Counted from the first letter of the stretch, positions 1-12,073 are shown. The stretch is 64,000 nucleotides of DNA from Ciona savignyi (GCA_000149265.1 CH003279.1:110714-174713); one strand, 5' to 3'. The notes: generated by a model from the sequence alone, not told the origin. Numbers and translations are program-made.

Positions 1-225
1 ATGAACTATTAGAGATTATAGTCTTAAGGAAAGTAAAGTAATAACAGTTCGTCAGAAATAATGACAGTCTTAAAACGGTGTTCTTTTTGAACAACGTATA
101 CTGAGGGTGTAAATATTAGAACGAACTCATGAAAATAGGACATAGACACCAACCGCAGTGGTTCAGGGTTGGTAATCATGCACCGATAAAAATGATATTT
201 AACCAACAGTAAAATGGCGTTTGCA

Positions 226-3200
226 TTATAATTTTGTCAAAGTGTCACCATCAAAATCATTCAAGAAACTTGGGTTCGAGACTGCGGGATGTCTTCCGTT
301 TGTGACGAAACTGGTGCTCTTTGTGACGTCACTATCACCAATATTTTCTTGTCCGTTCATAATTGAAGCGATTGGGACTTTGTTCCACTTCGCGAAATGC
401 ATCTGAATCGCGAGAACGGACTTTCCCTTCGTTTCAGGGACCACAAACCAAATGTAGAAAACCGAGAATGCCAAAATGGCGGCGAACGGGAGAAATGCAG
501 CAAACTTAAGATAATCCTGAAACATACATGAGGTAAAACGCATGGTTACGGACGTAATCGGATAGCAACATATGGTTACGGAGATAAACGCATGGTGACG
601 GACGTAATCGGTCCAACATTAAATTTACGCATCTTTAAAAAAATATAAGTGAAGTTAGTTTTAAAAAACAATAAAAGGAAGACACTTAAAATATAATAAA
701 AGCAAAGTAAGAAAGAAATAAAACGACAGTCGTTATTGCTCGTCATGGGACAATTGAAAACGATTTAATAAAATATTACGGACGCTGCCGTGAAGCTGTA
801 TGACTGGAGAAGTTTCTTCTGGTCAAGGTAAAAATCGAAGCAAGCACATAATTTTGAACAAATTTGTCCTGTTATAATTTTAGTCTCTTATCCAAAAAAC
901 GTTCCATTCCCATATCAATCACAAAAATTGAGGATGCACAGTGTTACTATACGATCGTGTGGCCGAATTACTGTACGATTTTGGATATATGTACGATCGT
1001 CCGGCCAAATAATTATAACGCGGCCGATAAATACACCGACTTCTATACAAAAACGGACCTGGTGACGAGCCAATCATGGTGTGAAATTTGGCTCGGTTGA
1101 AAAAAAACAAAAATATTACAAACAGATACGATGTAATGGGTTAAAACTGGGCCTGCTGAAAAAATCCAAATAAACTTACAAACAAGTACGGTGTAGTAAC
1201 GCTGACGATCGTGAACCCCACCCACAAAGTTAGCCCTGACGTCATCATAACAGTTGGTCGTGCTGACTGGTCCAGCATCTCAGGAAGTATGACGAGAGTG
1301 ATGGGTCCAGGGCCGATGGAGAAACCGAATATGATGCCTGGATATGTGGGTTGGGATGTAATACTCGTGTGTGTTATTATATGGAGTTACACGAGGAAAA
1401 TCGTTCGATTATCTTGCGTCCATTTTCGGGTTTAAAGAGCTATTGACGTGTATAGGATAGTATATTCATGCTTATCTTCGTAAATTGGAAAATGCTAGGG
1501 GCTTTAACACACGGAAAATCGGCAGATTCACGCGTTCACCGTCGGTGTATCGGAGCTAGTGCAGTGAGTTGTGTACGATTTAGATATTTCCTTTAATTTG
1601 GTAGTACCCTTAGGTCCGCTGGGTTTAGTTGATGTCTGATGCTAAGTGACGAGCCCATGCACCCAGCGCACGACTTCGTGTACAAGGTTTTCAGCCTCAG
1701 CTTTTGCGAAAATTCGCGCCAAATGAAGGACAATTTGGTACGAAAATTTATACGAATTCCTAACCCAATGCTAACTAATCACTAACCCCACTAATATCGT
1801 ATATACAGAGGATTATTTACTCATTTTGCATAAAATCCCTTTTATTTTTTAACCTATAGAATAAATCCCCACTTACCTACACCACCGACCACACTGACGT
1901 AAGACAGCCAATTGGCCGAAGGTTGCAGTGCAGTTGCAACGGTGTATATTATCATCGAAGTGATGGCGACAACGTTGCCGAATATTAACATTGTTTTCCT
2001 GCCAAGCTTGTTCGAAAGAAGCTAAAACAAGGACCCATATTTGGTTGTATGAATCAGCGTAATAGGGATATGATATTCATGATTATCCGTGAATGGGAAA
2101 ACCAAGGGGGTTAACACACGGGCAATCGTCAGATTACCTCGCGCCCAACGTCGGGTTACGCTATTGCAGTTTGTGGGAACGATTCAGGTTTCCTTTAATT
2201 TTGTATAACCCACCAATTCGCTAGGTTCAGGAAATGTCCGTTAAGTGCCTTGCCCAAGGACACAACCGACTAGCTAGCGACCAGTTTCGAACGTTAAACC
2301 TGTCGACTGAAAGGCGTCACACTAAACCACCAGACTGGACGGCGAGATAGGATAGGATATTCATGTTATATTTGTGCCGTCCTTACCCCTGATAACGCCC
2401 CGAACATTTCCATAGCCACGAATCCTATCGTGACGTAATCCATGATCTCGTACGGAATCCCGGCCACAGCTAGAATGGTGTTGAGATAGAAGAAGATACC
2501 GTTGATCCCCGTGAACTGAAACGCCATGGCAAGAACAATGCAAGATATCAGCTGCCATCTAACCCTGCGGCTTGTCAGCACCTGGGTTGTTTAAATTTAG
2601 TTGGATATGGTATTCTTACTTTAAGTGCACTGCTCACTTTAACTCCAAGAATGGAAGAATGGCAGAAGATATATTACGACGATACGGGGTCGTGCGTTTT
2701 AGCCACATTTTTATACAGGGTAACATGCAACCAACCCCAAGGTAAACGCTATACAAATTTTAGTCCACATATTTATACAGGGTTGCCGTGCCACCGCACA
2801 AATTTACATCTACACAATTTTACCCCTTCTTTTATTTTATAATTGGTATGATTTGTTGGTCATCGGGGTAAGCTTCTTATACCGATTTTTACATGATGAA
2901 TCCGATCATAACAAAATGGAAAACCAGAGTTAAAAATCAGCCCACCTCTTTGACGGACATAATCTTCTGTTTTGCCATAGATTGGGCTTCATTTCTCATT
3001 ACTTCCATTTGTTCGGTGACGTCATCATTCCCGATGAGTTTTTGAAGGACTTTGCGCGCTTTGTCGGGCTGCTTGAAATCAAAATAAAGCGCCCTGTGAT
3101 GTGAGAATATCAATTTTAACTTTTTATCGAAATAAAATCGAATTGGGAAATTCTAGAATGGAAATCTCCAACAACCAGCTCTGATGACCTAGTAATCAAT

Positions 3201-6200
3201 TCTTGACAATAATTACAAGTCGCCTTTATCGTTATGACGTTATCCTTTCCCGCCAAAAACGACTTTACCGCCTATTTAATTTTATTCGAATGTTGTTTTG
3301 GGAATGTTGTTTCAACTATGTTTTGGGGTAGTTGTGTTTTTATGCTGCCTAATTTAATTCAAGCATTTTATACATTACGTTAAGAGCTGGAGACTGCAGG
3401 TTACCGAGAACCCCGCTTCAACCAAACTAAATCAAAAAAAATTCATGTAAAATGCCCTAACCTTGGACTTTGCGGCATCCTCCATGAGTAACTGAGAAAT
3501 ATTAAACTTGGCACCACATTCGAAGCAAGTAGGAACGGCCAGCCTGTTGGAGTGCCAAGTATCTGTGGAAGGTGGTATTTTGATCAGAAGCCAATTTATC
3601 AAGTAAAGTTGTTTATAAGTAACTGCCATTTAGTGTAGTTTGGCTTAAGTAAATGCCATTTAATATAGTTGTGCTTTAAGTAACTGTCATTTAATATAGT
3701 TGTGCTTTGAATAACTGTCATTTAGTATTGGTATGCTTTAAGTAACTGCCATTTGGTATAGTTGTGTTTAAATAACTGTCATTTAAGATTTTTGTGCTTA
3801 AGTAACTGTCATTTAGTATAGTTGTGCTTTGAATAACTGTCATTTAGTATAGTTGTTGATCCCTTCTTTCATTCTGCAACAGAAAATTGTCGGATTATTG
3901 AAATAACTGGTAGAATTACAAATTATATCTTAGCACATCAAATTTATAAGTCTTCTTTACAGTCATCAGTTTTCTTCCCTTTAGTATCCACTGATTTAAT
4001 GGAATTAGGGCTAGTGTACTAATAATGTTTTATTGCAATTCACAGAAATAACTACTGTTATTTTACCGCTTTTTTCCCTTTTTTTAATTTTATCAAAAGT
4101 CCTGCTTGTGTTTTTATCGTGGAAACTAATTTTTCTGGACTAAAATAATAAACTATAATTATCTTATAACCTATTATACTTCTATTTCATAATAAAAACA
4201 AAGATAGAAGGGGCAAACTCAACCGCAACATAAAACCTGCTGAAAGCCAAGAATGTTCCCGAATAGAATTCCAAGCCCAATTGAAACGGAGAACAGGCTT
4301 CCTATTGGTGCTCGCAAATGGGCGGGAACGATTTCTGATACGTAGAGTGGTCCGATTCCTGCAATTCAGTCAGTTTAAGGATATGTAATTCTTTTTTCTT
4401 GTGAATGGGGAAACGCTATGGGCGTTAACACACGGGTAATCGTCAGACAACCTCGCGCTCTCCGTGGGGTTACAGGAGATATTGAAGTGTGTTGTGTGTG
4501 ACTAAAACGTTCCTTTAATTCGTTTAAACTATAAATTGATTCACCGGGTTAAGGCAAAGTCTGGTAAGTACCTTGCTCAAGGCCACAACCAACTAGCCAC
4601 CGACCTGCTTCGAAACTACAACCGTTCGGCTGAAAGGCGATACACTAACCCACCAAGACAACCCGTCGTTATTCTTGATTAATGTGGCCAGTTAAGGGTA
4701 AAACTAAAAAATGGTAGAGGCAAGTAGGGAAGGAGGGAAAACGACATATTTTTATAAAGATTTTGGCATTGGAATTAGTGTTAAGACTGGAGTTATGGTT
4801 AGTTCTGTGGGTTGTGTATAGTGCAAAAGGTAACGCGACCGATCCATATACCATTTTCCACCTCAGAACAGTCTTAGTGACAAGCCTATCACGGGTTCAA
4901 AACTTAGTTCGGTAAAGAAAATTAAAAGATGTTAATAATAAAGCACTAACATTACTTTAAAATTACGAGGGAAAATTAATGAAATCAATTCGACTTCGAC
5001 AAGACGGCACATTATTATCCAAATGTAATGGTGCGGATGTCATGATGATGTAACGAATCGACTCGGTAGGGTTCGATAACCTCTTTACTCGACCGTGTAT
5101 TCTAACTGCCCTCATCAAAATTGGCAACATGGGAAAAACAAGGAAAACACGTAATCAACCAAATAAACCAATCACAAAGCGTCAACAAAACGGGAAACTA
5201 AAAAGAGAACAACGTCACAAATAAATAGAATTAAAGAAAAAGGCACAGAGGGTGATACGTAAACTCCATACGCCACAATGATACTAATTAGTATTTAACA
5301 AGTTATCAAGGCAATCATAAATAACAGCCGTCTATAAATCCACTTTCCCTTTTTACAACCTATTTTCACTTCACAGCATCATTACGATATAGATTACAAG
5401 TGAAAGTATATAACAAATGTACAAGGTGGATGTGAACACGATAATATTGATAATTTATTTTTAAAAACTGATTAAAATAAGATACTTCTTTGGACAGATT
5501 GAAAACAATTTTTTAGTGTTTGAGACTGTCGTTTTTCCAACATTTTTCAGTTTTTTGGTAAAAAACTAAAGAGGATTTCATTTGAATATTTTCATAACAA
5601 AATCAACAACTCCTAATGTAAAATCTTATAAAAGCAATTTATTTAATACTAACATATATACCAATTTATCAAATATATTTATTTGTTAAACGCACCGGAA
5701 AATAATTAAACAATCTTATACCGTTAGATTAGTCTATTGGTCAAGTGCGTCGCCTTTCAGCCGCTGCAGGTTCGAAACTGGTCGCTAGCTAGTCAGTTAT
5801 GTTCTGGGGCAAGGCACTGAATGGGCATTGCCTAAACTGTGCGGCTTAATGGGTTATAATCAATTAAAGGGACGTGTGAATCTTACATACCACACAGTAA
5901 TAGATCTGATATCCCGACGGTAGGCGCGAGGTGATCTGACGATTGCCTGTGTGTTAACACCCTTGGTTTTCCCACTCACGGGGATAAACATTAATATTCT
6001 ATCCTATACGCACACATTCTTACCCACCTATGACTAACGAACAATAAATCCCCATAATTGCTCTACCAACGATCACCGATTCGTATGATTTTGATAAATA
6101 AGCAGTGCTCATCAAAACTGATCCGATCATGACCAAGCCCTGGGATAATTGGAGTGGGTAGGTTTATACTTTTTTCTATGGCCGCGTCTACTGTGCAATA

Positions 6201-7595
6201 CACTTTGCGGCTATCGCTTGAACCCAGTTTATGAACGGGTTGAACTGTACAGTAGAAATGTATCAATTCTCGTCAGATTACCTTCCCACAGTCTAATTAT
6301 CTAAGCTATTGCAATGTGTTGTTTATGTATCATTGATTTATCCGGCCAAATAGTTTGACTGGTTTGTGGGTCGTCTTAAAGTTTTCAGGATAAAATTGGT
6401 AGCTAGTTGAAAGGTACTTAACAGATATTGCTTGAATTCAGTGGATTAATGGGTTCTAATAAAACCGAAAGAAGGTTTAATTATAAACAACACATTGCAA
6501 TAGCTAAGATAATTAAAAGGTGGGAGCAAGGTCATCTGACGATTGCCTGTGTGTTAACGACCCTTGCGTTTTCCCATTTATTGCGTGGAGGTATCCTTTA
6601 TCCATTGATCTATAAAACTTGGAATGTTAGCTATATTCGGCTGTGTCCTGGCCAGGGCACTTAGCAGATATTGCATAAACCTAGTGAATTAATGGGTTGT
6701 ACTAAAATTAAGCCAAAATCTGACATACATAACACACTACAATAGCTCCGCCAACCCGACCGTGGTCGTAAGGTAATCAGTTATGTCACCGGGAACGAAT
6801 ACCCAGTGTGGTGGTGTGTTACCTGGATATATATTAACGAATATTTTCTTCCAAATCTTCGCAGAAATTGTTTAACGAAGAACGAACCACAGATTCCACC
6901 GATGGGGAACAATGAAGCTGTCAGAACCCACAAGGTCTCAATAGCTTGCTCATCAAGTGGAACTCCGTATCTTTCCTGCAATATTTTAAGTGATGTATAT
7001 CGGATTCTCAAGTTTTTTTCCCGTGAATGGGAAAAAGCAAGATGCATTAACACACGGGTAAATGTCTTTACCTCGATACCTCAAGATTACCTCGATCCCA
7101 TCGTAGGATTATCGGAGCTATTGCAGAGTATTGTATATGATTGAAACGTTTCTTCAATTTGAAAAAACCCATTGAATCAGTTTTAGCGATGTCTGCCAAG
7201 TGCCTTGGCCAAAGATAAAACAGTTGCTAGTCGGCTGTGTCCTCTGCTAGACACTTATTGGTTATTGCGCCTGTACCCAGTAAATTAATGAGTTTACCAA
7301 ATTAAATGAGCGTCTTATGTATAGACAACAGTAATCCGACTGTCGGCGTAACCCGACTGTCGGCGCAAAGATAATCTGACAATTGCCAGATTCGTAACAC
7401 CCCTTGCGGTTTTCCATTTAAAGAAATTAATTATAAATATCATATACTACACAAACTTACAAAATGAGATTGGTTATAAAATGGCTTCATAACATCAGCT
7501 GCCGAATTGATGGTTCCAATCCCAAAGCCGTATGGGAATTGGCAGCATATTGGTGTAAGAATGCCTGGTATGATGGCGAACCATGTGCTTTTCGT
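226..7595 (-). CDS. SLC2A: Class II GLUT-type facilitative sugar transporter (SLC2A family), 10 exons
   Basis: Predicted to carry hexose or a similar polyol/urate-type substrate through the plasma membrane by facilitated diffusion (12-helix MFS carrier). Exons, all phase-consistent: 7595-7461, 6975-6823, 6139-6028, 4358-4237, 3562-3462, 3093-2946, 2581-2387, 2021-1877, 1337-1180, 516-226 (stop at 228-226), giving 519 residues. Seen in order: TM1 with PYGFGIGTIN; FGRK after TM2 (about 86); YVSEIVPAHLR (about 137-147); SPR ending the TM6 segment (about 206); FQFTGIN in TM7 (278-284); LGRK (328-331); GPGP then PEMLDQSARP in TM10; VPETKGK near residue 450. Class II is inferred from AGIPYE after TM7 and from the lack of the Trp found after GPGPIP in class I. 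The first coding exon with the ATG was not found upstream; family length (about 500) means few residues are missing. No clear polyadenylation signal was seen at 1-225. The substrate is not decidable from sequence. Confidence 0.93.
1449..1680 (-). mobile_element. SINE-A copy, degenerate
   Basis: SINE-A is my name for the commonest repeat here, about 300 bp: a tRNA-like head (TGGTTTAGTGCGTCG as A box, GGTTCGAAACTGG as B box), TCCTTGGGCAAGGCAC in the middle, CGACGGTGGGCGCGAGGT, and an end near AAACATGAATATCCTATCC. This copy has the end, middle and part of the head, in the sense direction of the GLUT intron. Confidence 0.7.
2052..2368 (-). mobile_element. SINE-A copy followed by a second 3' end remnant
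   Basis: A nearly full copy (2052-2338) ends in the tRNA-like head, and a 20-bp piece of another copy's 3' end (2346-2368) follows. The pair fills most of the intron between GLUT exons 2387 and 2021, reaching within about 20-35 nt of both exon edges. Confidence 0.75.
3617..3857. repeat. Minisatellite, about 32-bp unit, about 8 copies
   Basis: Unit near AAGTAACTGTCATTTAGTAT followed by AGTTGTGCTTT. Copies differ by a few bases. It lies in the GLUT intron between exons 4237 and 3562, starting about 50 nt upstream of the latter's 3' splice site. Confidence 0.8.
4378..4664 (-). mobile_element. SINE-A copy
   Basis: Nearly full length, from the 3' end (GGATATG...TTGTGAATGGGG) to the head (CCACCAAGACAA, reversed). 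Its 3' end is about 20 nt upstream of the 3' splice site of the GLUT exon starting at 4358. Confidence 0.75.
5722..6010 (+). mobile_element. SINE-A copy, near full length
   Basis: Runs from the A-box region (AGTGCGTCGCCTTTCAGCC) and B box (GGTTCGAAACTGGTCGCTAG) to the 3' end (ATATTCTATCCTATACG). It ends 18 bp from the edge of the GLUT exon 6139-6028. Confidence 0.8.
6395..6790 (+). mobile_element. Two partial SINE-A copies in tandem
   Basis: Two head-truncated pieces (about 6395-6605 and 6640-6790) carry the TGGGTT, GCAATAGCT and GATCTGACGATTGCC segments. They lie in the GLUT intron between 6822 and 6140, just downstream of exon 6975-6823. Confidence 0.6.
7012..7240 (-). mobile_element. Partial SINE-A copy
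   Basis: The 3' end (CCCGTGAATGGGAAAAAGC) begins about 40 nt upstream of the 3' splice site of GLUT exon 6975-6823; the copy fades in the TTGGCCAAAGATAAAACAG segment. It forms an inverted pair with the next copy. Confidence 0.65.
7228..7430 (+). mobile_element. Partial SINE-A copy with an internal duplication
   Basis: Begins in the GTCGGCTGTGTCCT segment. The GTAACCCGACTGTCGGCG segment occurs twice in succession (about 7332-7368). It abuts the inverted copy at 7012-7240. Confidence 0.6.
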
Positions 7596-7964
7596 CTAAA
7601 TACAAGAAAAACAATGGTGTTAGTACTGATTTAAAGGCGAAATCTACCCTATTATGTATATAGGATATTTATGTTAATCCGCGTAAAGAAAATGGTTTAG
7701 GGGTGTATGTAAAATGGATTACAACAGTTTAATCATATTTTTATTCTGTAAAGATGATAAGAGGTCGTTATGACACATATTACAATTAAATAAAACCGTT
7801 TCGTGGCCGAATGGTCAGCGTCAAGTTCTACACTTTGCCCCGTTTAAAAATAAAAATAAAATAGGTCAGTTACCAAGAGTGAAAAGAGGAGAAAAAATAT
7901 CCCTTTTCGAGCTCTATATATTGCGTTGATTTAACAGTTTTCATGTATACCATGTAGACATGGA

Positions 7965-8130
7965 TTTAATGTATAAATTCGAACCCTGTGTAACGTTGAT
8001 TTAATGTAAAAATTCGAACCCTATATTACGTTGTTTAATGTAAAAATTCGAAACCTGTATAACGTTGACTTAATATATAAATTCGAACCCTGTATTAGGT
8101 TGATTTAATATATATATTCCAACCCTGTCT
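7965..8130. repeat. Minisatellite, about 38-bp unit, 4 copies
   Basis: Unit near ACGTTGATTTAATGTAAAAA followed by TTCGAACCCTGTAT. Four imperfect copies; the TTCGAACC core resembles a tRNA B box but no tRNA gene surrounds it. Confidence 0.65.
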
Positions 8131-8359
8131 CAATATTGACCAATGTTCATATATGACAAACATCAAAGGTAATGCTTTTTACGACATACCAACATATAAT
8201 AAACTTCTAACCAACGTTGCTTGTTAAACACTCGTTAAATTACCTATAAACTAGATTAACTACGATGGAGTTTAATGGGATAAGAAAGTTTAAAACATAA
8301 ATTAAATAAATTGCTGACATCGCTTAAACTGCCTAATGGTAATATATACAAGGACAGGG

Positions 8360-8830
8360 GACTCGTAGTATAAGACATTCAAGTTTTATCCTTGTAAATG
8401 GAAAACACAGGTATAAGTTTGGACCCCTGACAGAAAATTAAGTTCACGCCAAACTTAATACATGTAATCGTCAGATCATCTCGCGCCCATAGTCGGGTAA
8501 CCGAATATATTGCAGAGCTATTGCAGTATACTGTGTATGAAAGAGTATTGACCTCGCAAATACGTATAGGGAGGCATTAGAATTTGGGAAATCGTCAGAT
8601 TACTTTGAAAATATGTAAGGGAGCGTTAACACACAGACAATCGGCAGATGATTACCTGACGAATACGTAAAGAAGCGTTATCATACGGGCAATCGACAGA
8701 TTACCTTCCATCCTCGGGTTATTGGAGCGATCGTTCATATGAAATGATAGAATAGAATATTCATGTTTTATTTTCCTAAATGGGAAAATGCAAGGAATGT
8801 CATCACATGAGCAATCATCATTACGTTGAT
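8360..8830 (-). mobile_element. Degenerate SINE-A pieces, composite
   Basis: Repeated scraps of the SINE-A 3' half: TCGTCAGATCATCTCGCGCC near 8467 and related, weaker pieces near 8590, 8640 and 8690, then TATTCATGTTTTATTTTCC near 8758. It looks like nested or serially duplicated 3' ends. Confidence 0.5.
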
Positions 8831-9674
8831 ACTAACGAAAATCCGTGTAACAACGCACCCCTATCCAACCTCATATGGAAACCCCTCATAAATTTAACAC
8901 CGAAAAATATAAGTTCAACATATATAATTAGTTCGAAATACCTGTTTTGAGGATTTCATTGATTTTCCAACAGTTAAACTTAAAACACCTACTCACTGTA
9001 AAAACAACGTTGCGGTGAAAGTACTGCACTTAAGTAAGAAAAAGCTGTTCGAACGGTCAAATGGGCTAGTGGTCAATTATTCCACTTTTTATGTGAAAAA
9101 GTTTCAGTGCCGAGCTCATCCTCGGTTCAAACTGATCAAGTGAAACTAAAAAGTAAAAAAGTGAAAATAAAAAGGCTTTTTATGTATATTCTTATTAATC
9201 GTATATTTTACAAAACGTAGACTACGACACGATAATGGCATTATTGAAAGATCAATAACAATTTATGTATTTTATATCCTCTTCCTCACTCTTGTGATAA
9301 TCGTGTTTAAACTTATTTCGTTTATCTCTATCTTTCAGTGTAACTTGAAATAAAAAAAGGGCTATCATTCAGATTCGTGAACATAAAGCCTAATGTATTT
9401 TCAAGAAACTGAAACGCTCATTTGACTGTCCAAGTTTAGAACACTACGTAAATAGGTAACTTATCACAGAAAATCAGGTAGTTAAAACTAATTAAACACC
9501 TTTATTAACCTTATCTCTGCTTAATCAAAATAAAACCGAACAACTAAACGAGAGTGTACCTCATGTGCTTGCACCTCAACACTAATTAATAAAAACACTA
9601 TTTAAATAGTGTCATGATACGTCATATCCGGCCACATGTCGATGCATAATATGCCTTTCTCTGACTGTGTATTA

Positions 9675-9960
9675 ACGATATAAGTTGTTTTGTGGCCGAA
9701 TGGTTATAGCGACTGTTTCATATATAAAAAGCCCATTATGGGTTCGAAAACTGGGCAAGGCACTTGACGGAAATAGTCTTAATCAAGCTGATTAATGGGT
9801 TTCGACAAATTGTAGGAATGTCTCAATCGTACACAACACACTGCAATAGCTCCAGTTACCTGACGGTGGGCGCTAGGTAATCTGACGGTTAACCGTGTGT
9901 TAACGCCCCCTGCGTGTTCTTATTTACGGGGATAAACATGAATATCATGCCATATCATTG
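9675..9960 (+). mobile_element. Chimeric SINE: SINE-B head joined to SINE-A body
   Basis: Starts with GTGGCCGAATGGTTATAGCG and GGGTTCGAAAACTG, the SINE-B tRNA-like head, then runs straight into GGGCAAGGCACTTGACGG and the rest of SINE-A to ATAAACATGAATATC. Confidence 0.65.
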
Positions 9961-10009
9961 CGTACTTACAAAAACAAAGAAATAAAGCCCTTGTTTCCTA
10001 GAATAAAAA

Positions 10010-10235
10010 TCACGGGAAGCAATAATGAGAAATGGTCAGATTACCTCGCACTTACATGGGTTACCAGAGCTATTCCAGTAAACTGTATATAATTCAGATG
10101 TTTCTTCAGTTTTAGTAGAATCCATTATTTCACAAAGGTCAAGAGATATCCACTTAGTGCCTCACATAACTTCGCAACCTACGTAGCGGCTGGTTTCGAA
10201 ACAACAACCTATTGAACTAAACGCCGACGTAAAGG
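10010..10235 (-). mobile_element. Partial SINE-A copy
   Basis: Reversed SINE-A segments GGTCAGATTACCTCGC, ACCAGAGCTATTCCAG and AGTGCCTCAC, then GGTTTCGAAACAACAACC and AACGCCGACG. The 3' end is missing. Confidence 0.55.
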
Positions 10236-10749
10236 GTTAATTGACCTATATTAATTTGAAAACAACAACTTTCTTAACCGAGTTATCTCAACCACAAAAC
10301 AAAGCTTTTATGGCTATAAGAAGTTATTTCGTCTAGCTGTCAATGTTAGTTTCTTGATGTACTGTACCTTGTAAGCACATGGTGTGGTTTGGCATTGCCG
10401 CATTATAACCATCGACAACTATATTACATTGTACCTGCTTCGGCAGAACTTATACTAAAATTGAATCAACGATAATGCAAAGTTTAATAATTAACTTCTA
10501 CTTTACAGTGTCGTTTCTGTATGCTTCAGTTATAGTGCTGTTTGAACTAGCCGTCCATTGCCGAGCAAGCTTTTCTTTTAACGAGGTTTTTTTTTCATTA
10601 TTACAACATAGAGACTGTTTATGCGTTTTTTTTATAAATACCTACTGTGTGCTGGTGCAATCACGACTTGTGTGCTGATGCAATCAATCGGAGCTTTAAG
10701 TGTGACTCAATGAACCGTTCGGTTCTGTGAACACCCTATTGGAGCATTA

Positions 10750-11460
10750 ACCAATTTCGAAAATTAGTAAAAGTAGGACGTTTTGGCGGGTTAAATTTCG
10801 AACTCAGGATGGTCATTAAAAACCGTCTTTCAAGTGGAAACTATTGGTTATTAATTGGTATAGCGTTAACCTTTCGGTCACACAACCGTTTTTACAGCAG
10901 CACATTTCATCAGAGCTAAGTTGCTAACCGATAATCACGGCTGAGTTAACAGATCTAAAATTCGAACCCGTTTTCTCGTCACACAGACAGTTTATTTAAG
11001 TAGAAATCGGAATACGTATCGGTAGCGTTAACCATTCGACTACACAACCGTTCTAACAGACGAAGGCCGATTAGAACCGTTGTGAACAATGTTCTTACAT
11101 GGTGCGAGTTTCGAAACCAAGATCTTCACGGTTGGGAATAACTGACACACCTTCTATATCGGACGCGCTGACAATTCGGCAACAAGACAACTCTGTCATT
11201 CGTTTTTTTACTGGGCTGGGTTGCGAGCACATGATTATCTCGTGAGCAAGACCGTTATTTAATAGAAATCGGTGTATAAATTAGTCGCTCTAACCATTCG
11301 GCCACAAAAATTTTGTTTAAAGGGCTAGGTTTGGAATTTCGTTTTTAACTGGCTATGTTTTGAGCACACGCTCGGTTCGTCAGCAAGACCGTTTTTTTTA
11401 TTAAAATCGGCACATGAATCAGTCGCTCTAACCATTCGGCCACACGACAACTTTGTCTTT
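10750..11460 (-). mobile_element. Run of four or five inverted SINE-B (tRNA-like) copies
   Basis: SINE-B is my name for a second tRNA-like repeat of about 100 bp: GTGGCCGAATGGTTAGCG as A-box part, a variable ATATAAAAACGGTC spacer, then GACGAGCCCATCATGGGTTC as B-box part and an A-rich end. Reversed AACCATTCGGCCACA-type segments recur near 10871, 11030, 11170, 11290 and 11430, each preceded by CGTTTTT...GAAATCGG. No copy folds into an intact tRNA. Confidence 0.6.
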
Positions 11461-11566
11461 TAGGTCAGGTTTATATTTGACAAGCATGGAATAATAGCGC
11501 CATCTCGCGAATATATTGCAAAGTAAAGAAAAAGGTAACAACAGAGAATGGAAGGTAACTTCATTA

Positions 11567-12073
11567 TGACGTCACTGCGATGAGTTGTCACGAATACTGG
11601 TGGTTATGACGTCATAGACGATCATTCTTACAATTCCATGTGACGACGTCAGAACCTACGTGTCATGGTTAAACAGTCGTTTCTTTTATGACGTAGAGAT
11701 TTGAAGACAATGCAGCACGTCGCGTCACGTGAACATACCGGTGACGTCATAAGGAAGGAGCAGCGCGCAACACTGAGAGCATAATGACGTAACAAACAAC
11801 ACGACAATGGCAATTATTCTGGAATAGCCAGGTAACTTGGAATGGACGGCAATAGAGATCATACTAATTAAGATATCTATGAATGGCTTGAAGCATGGGC
11901 AAGATTCTACTGCAGGCAGTGCGATGACGTAACTGCAATGACGTCATCGTAACGTCACACTCATTCCGCCTGAAACTTTCGGGGGCAGCAAGCCTTTAAT
12001 AAATTAGAACAGTTCTATAATCGTCGCAGATGACGTTGGCCCATGACGTAGGTGAAGACGCAACCCATGACGT
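11567..12073. promoter_or_regulatory. Cluster of CRE-like TGACGT sites between DCBLD and GLUT
   Basis: Within about 510 bp there are four full TGACGTCA octamers (11567, 11607, 11742, 11939) and six or more TGACGTAA/TAG/TTG variants (11688, 11784, 11924, 12031, 12043, 12068). The octamer is the consensus CREB/ATF site. The cluster starts at the DCBLD stop and lies upstream of GLUT, so it could be 3' UTR sequence of one gene or promoter sequence of the other. The octamer is abundant across the whole window, which lowers the specificity of this call. Confidence 0.35.
11995..12000 (-). other. Possible ATTAAA polyadenylation signal after DCBLD
   Basis: The minus strand reads ATTAAA 80 nt past the DCBLD stop. 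No AATAAA was seen closer. It lies inside the TGACGT-site cluster. Weak evidence because the hexamer is common in AT-rich DNA. Confidence 0.25.

Noticed and set aside
10750-11460. Possible tRNA genes (GTGGCCGAATGGTTA with GGGTTCGAA)
   Set aside because: The arms cannot be folded into a cloverleaf, anticodon stems are absent and A-rich tails follow; these are tRNA-derived SINEs.
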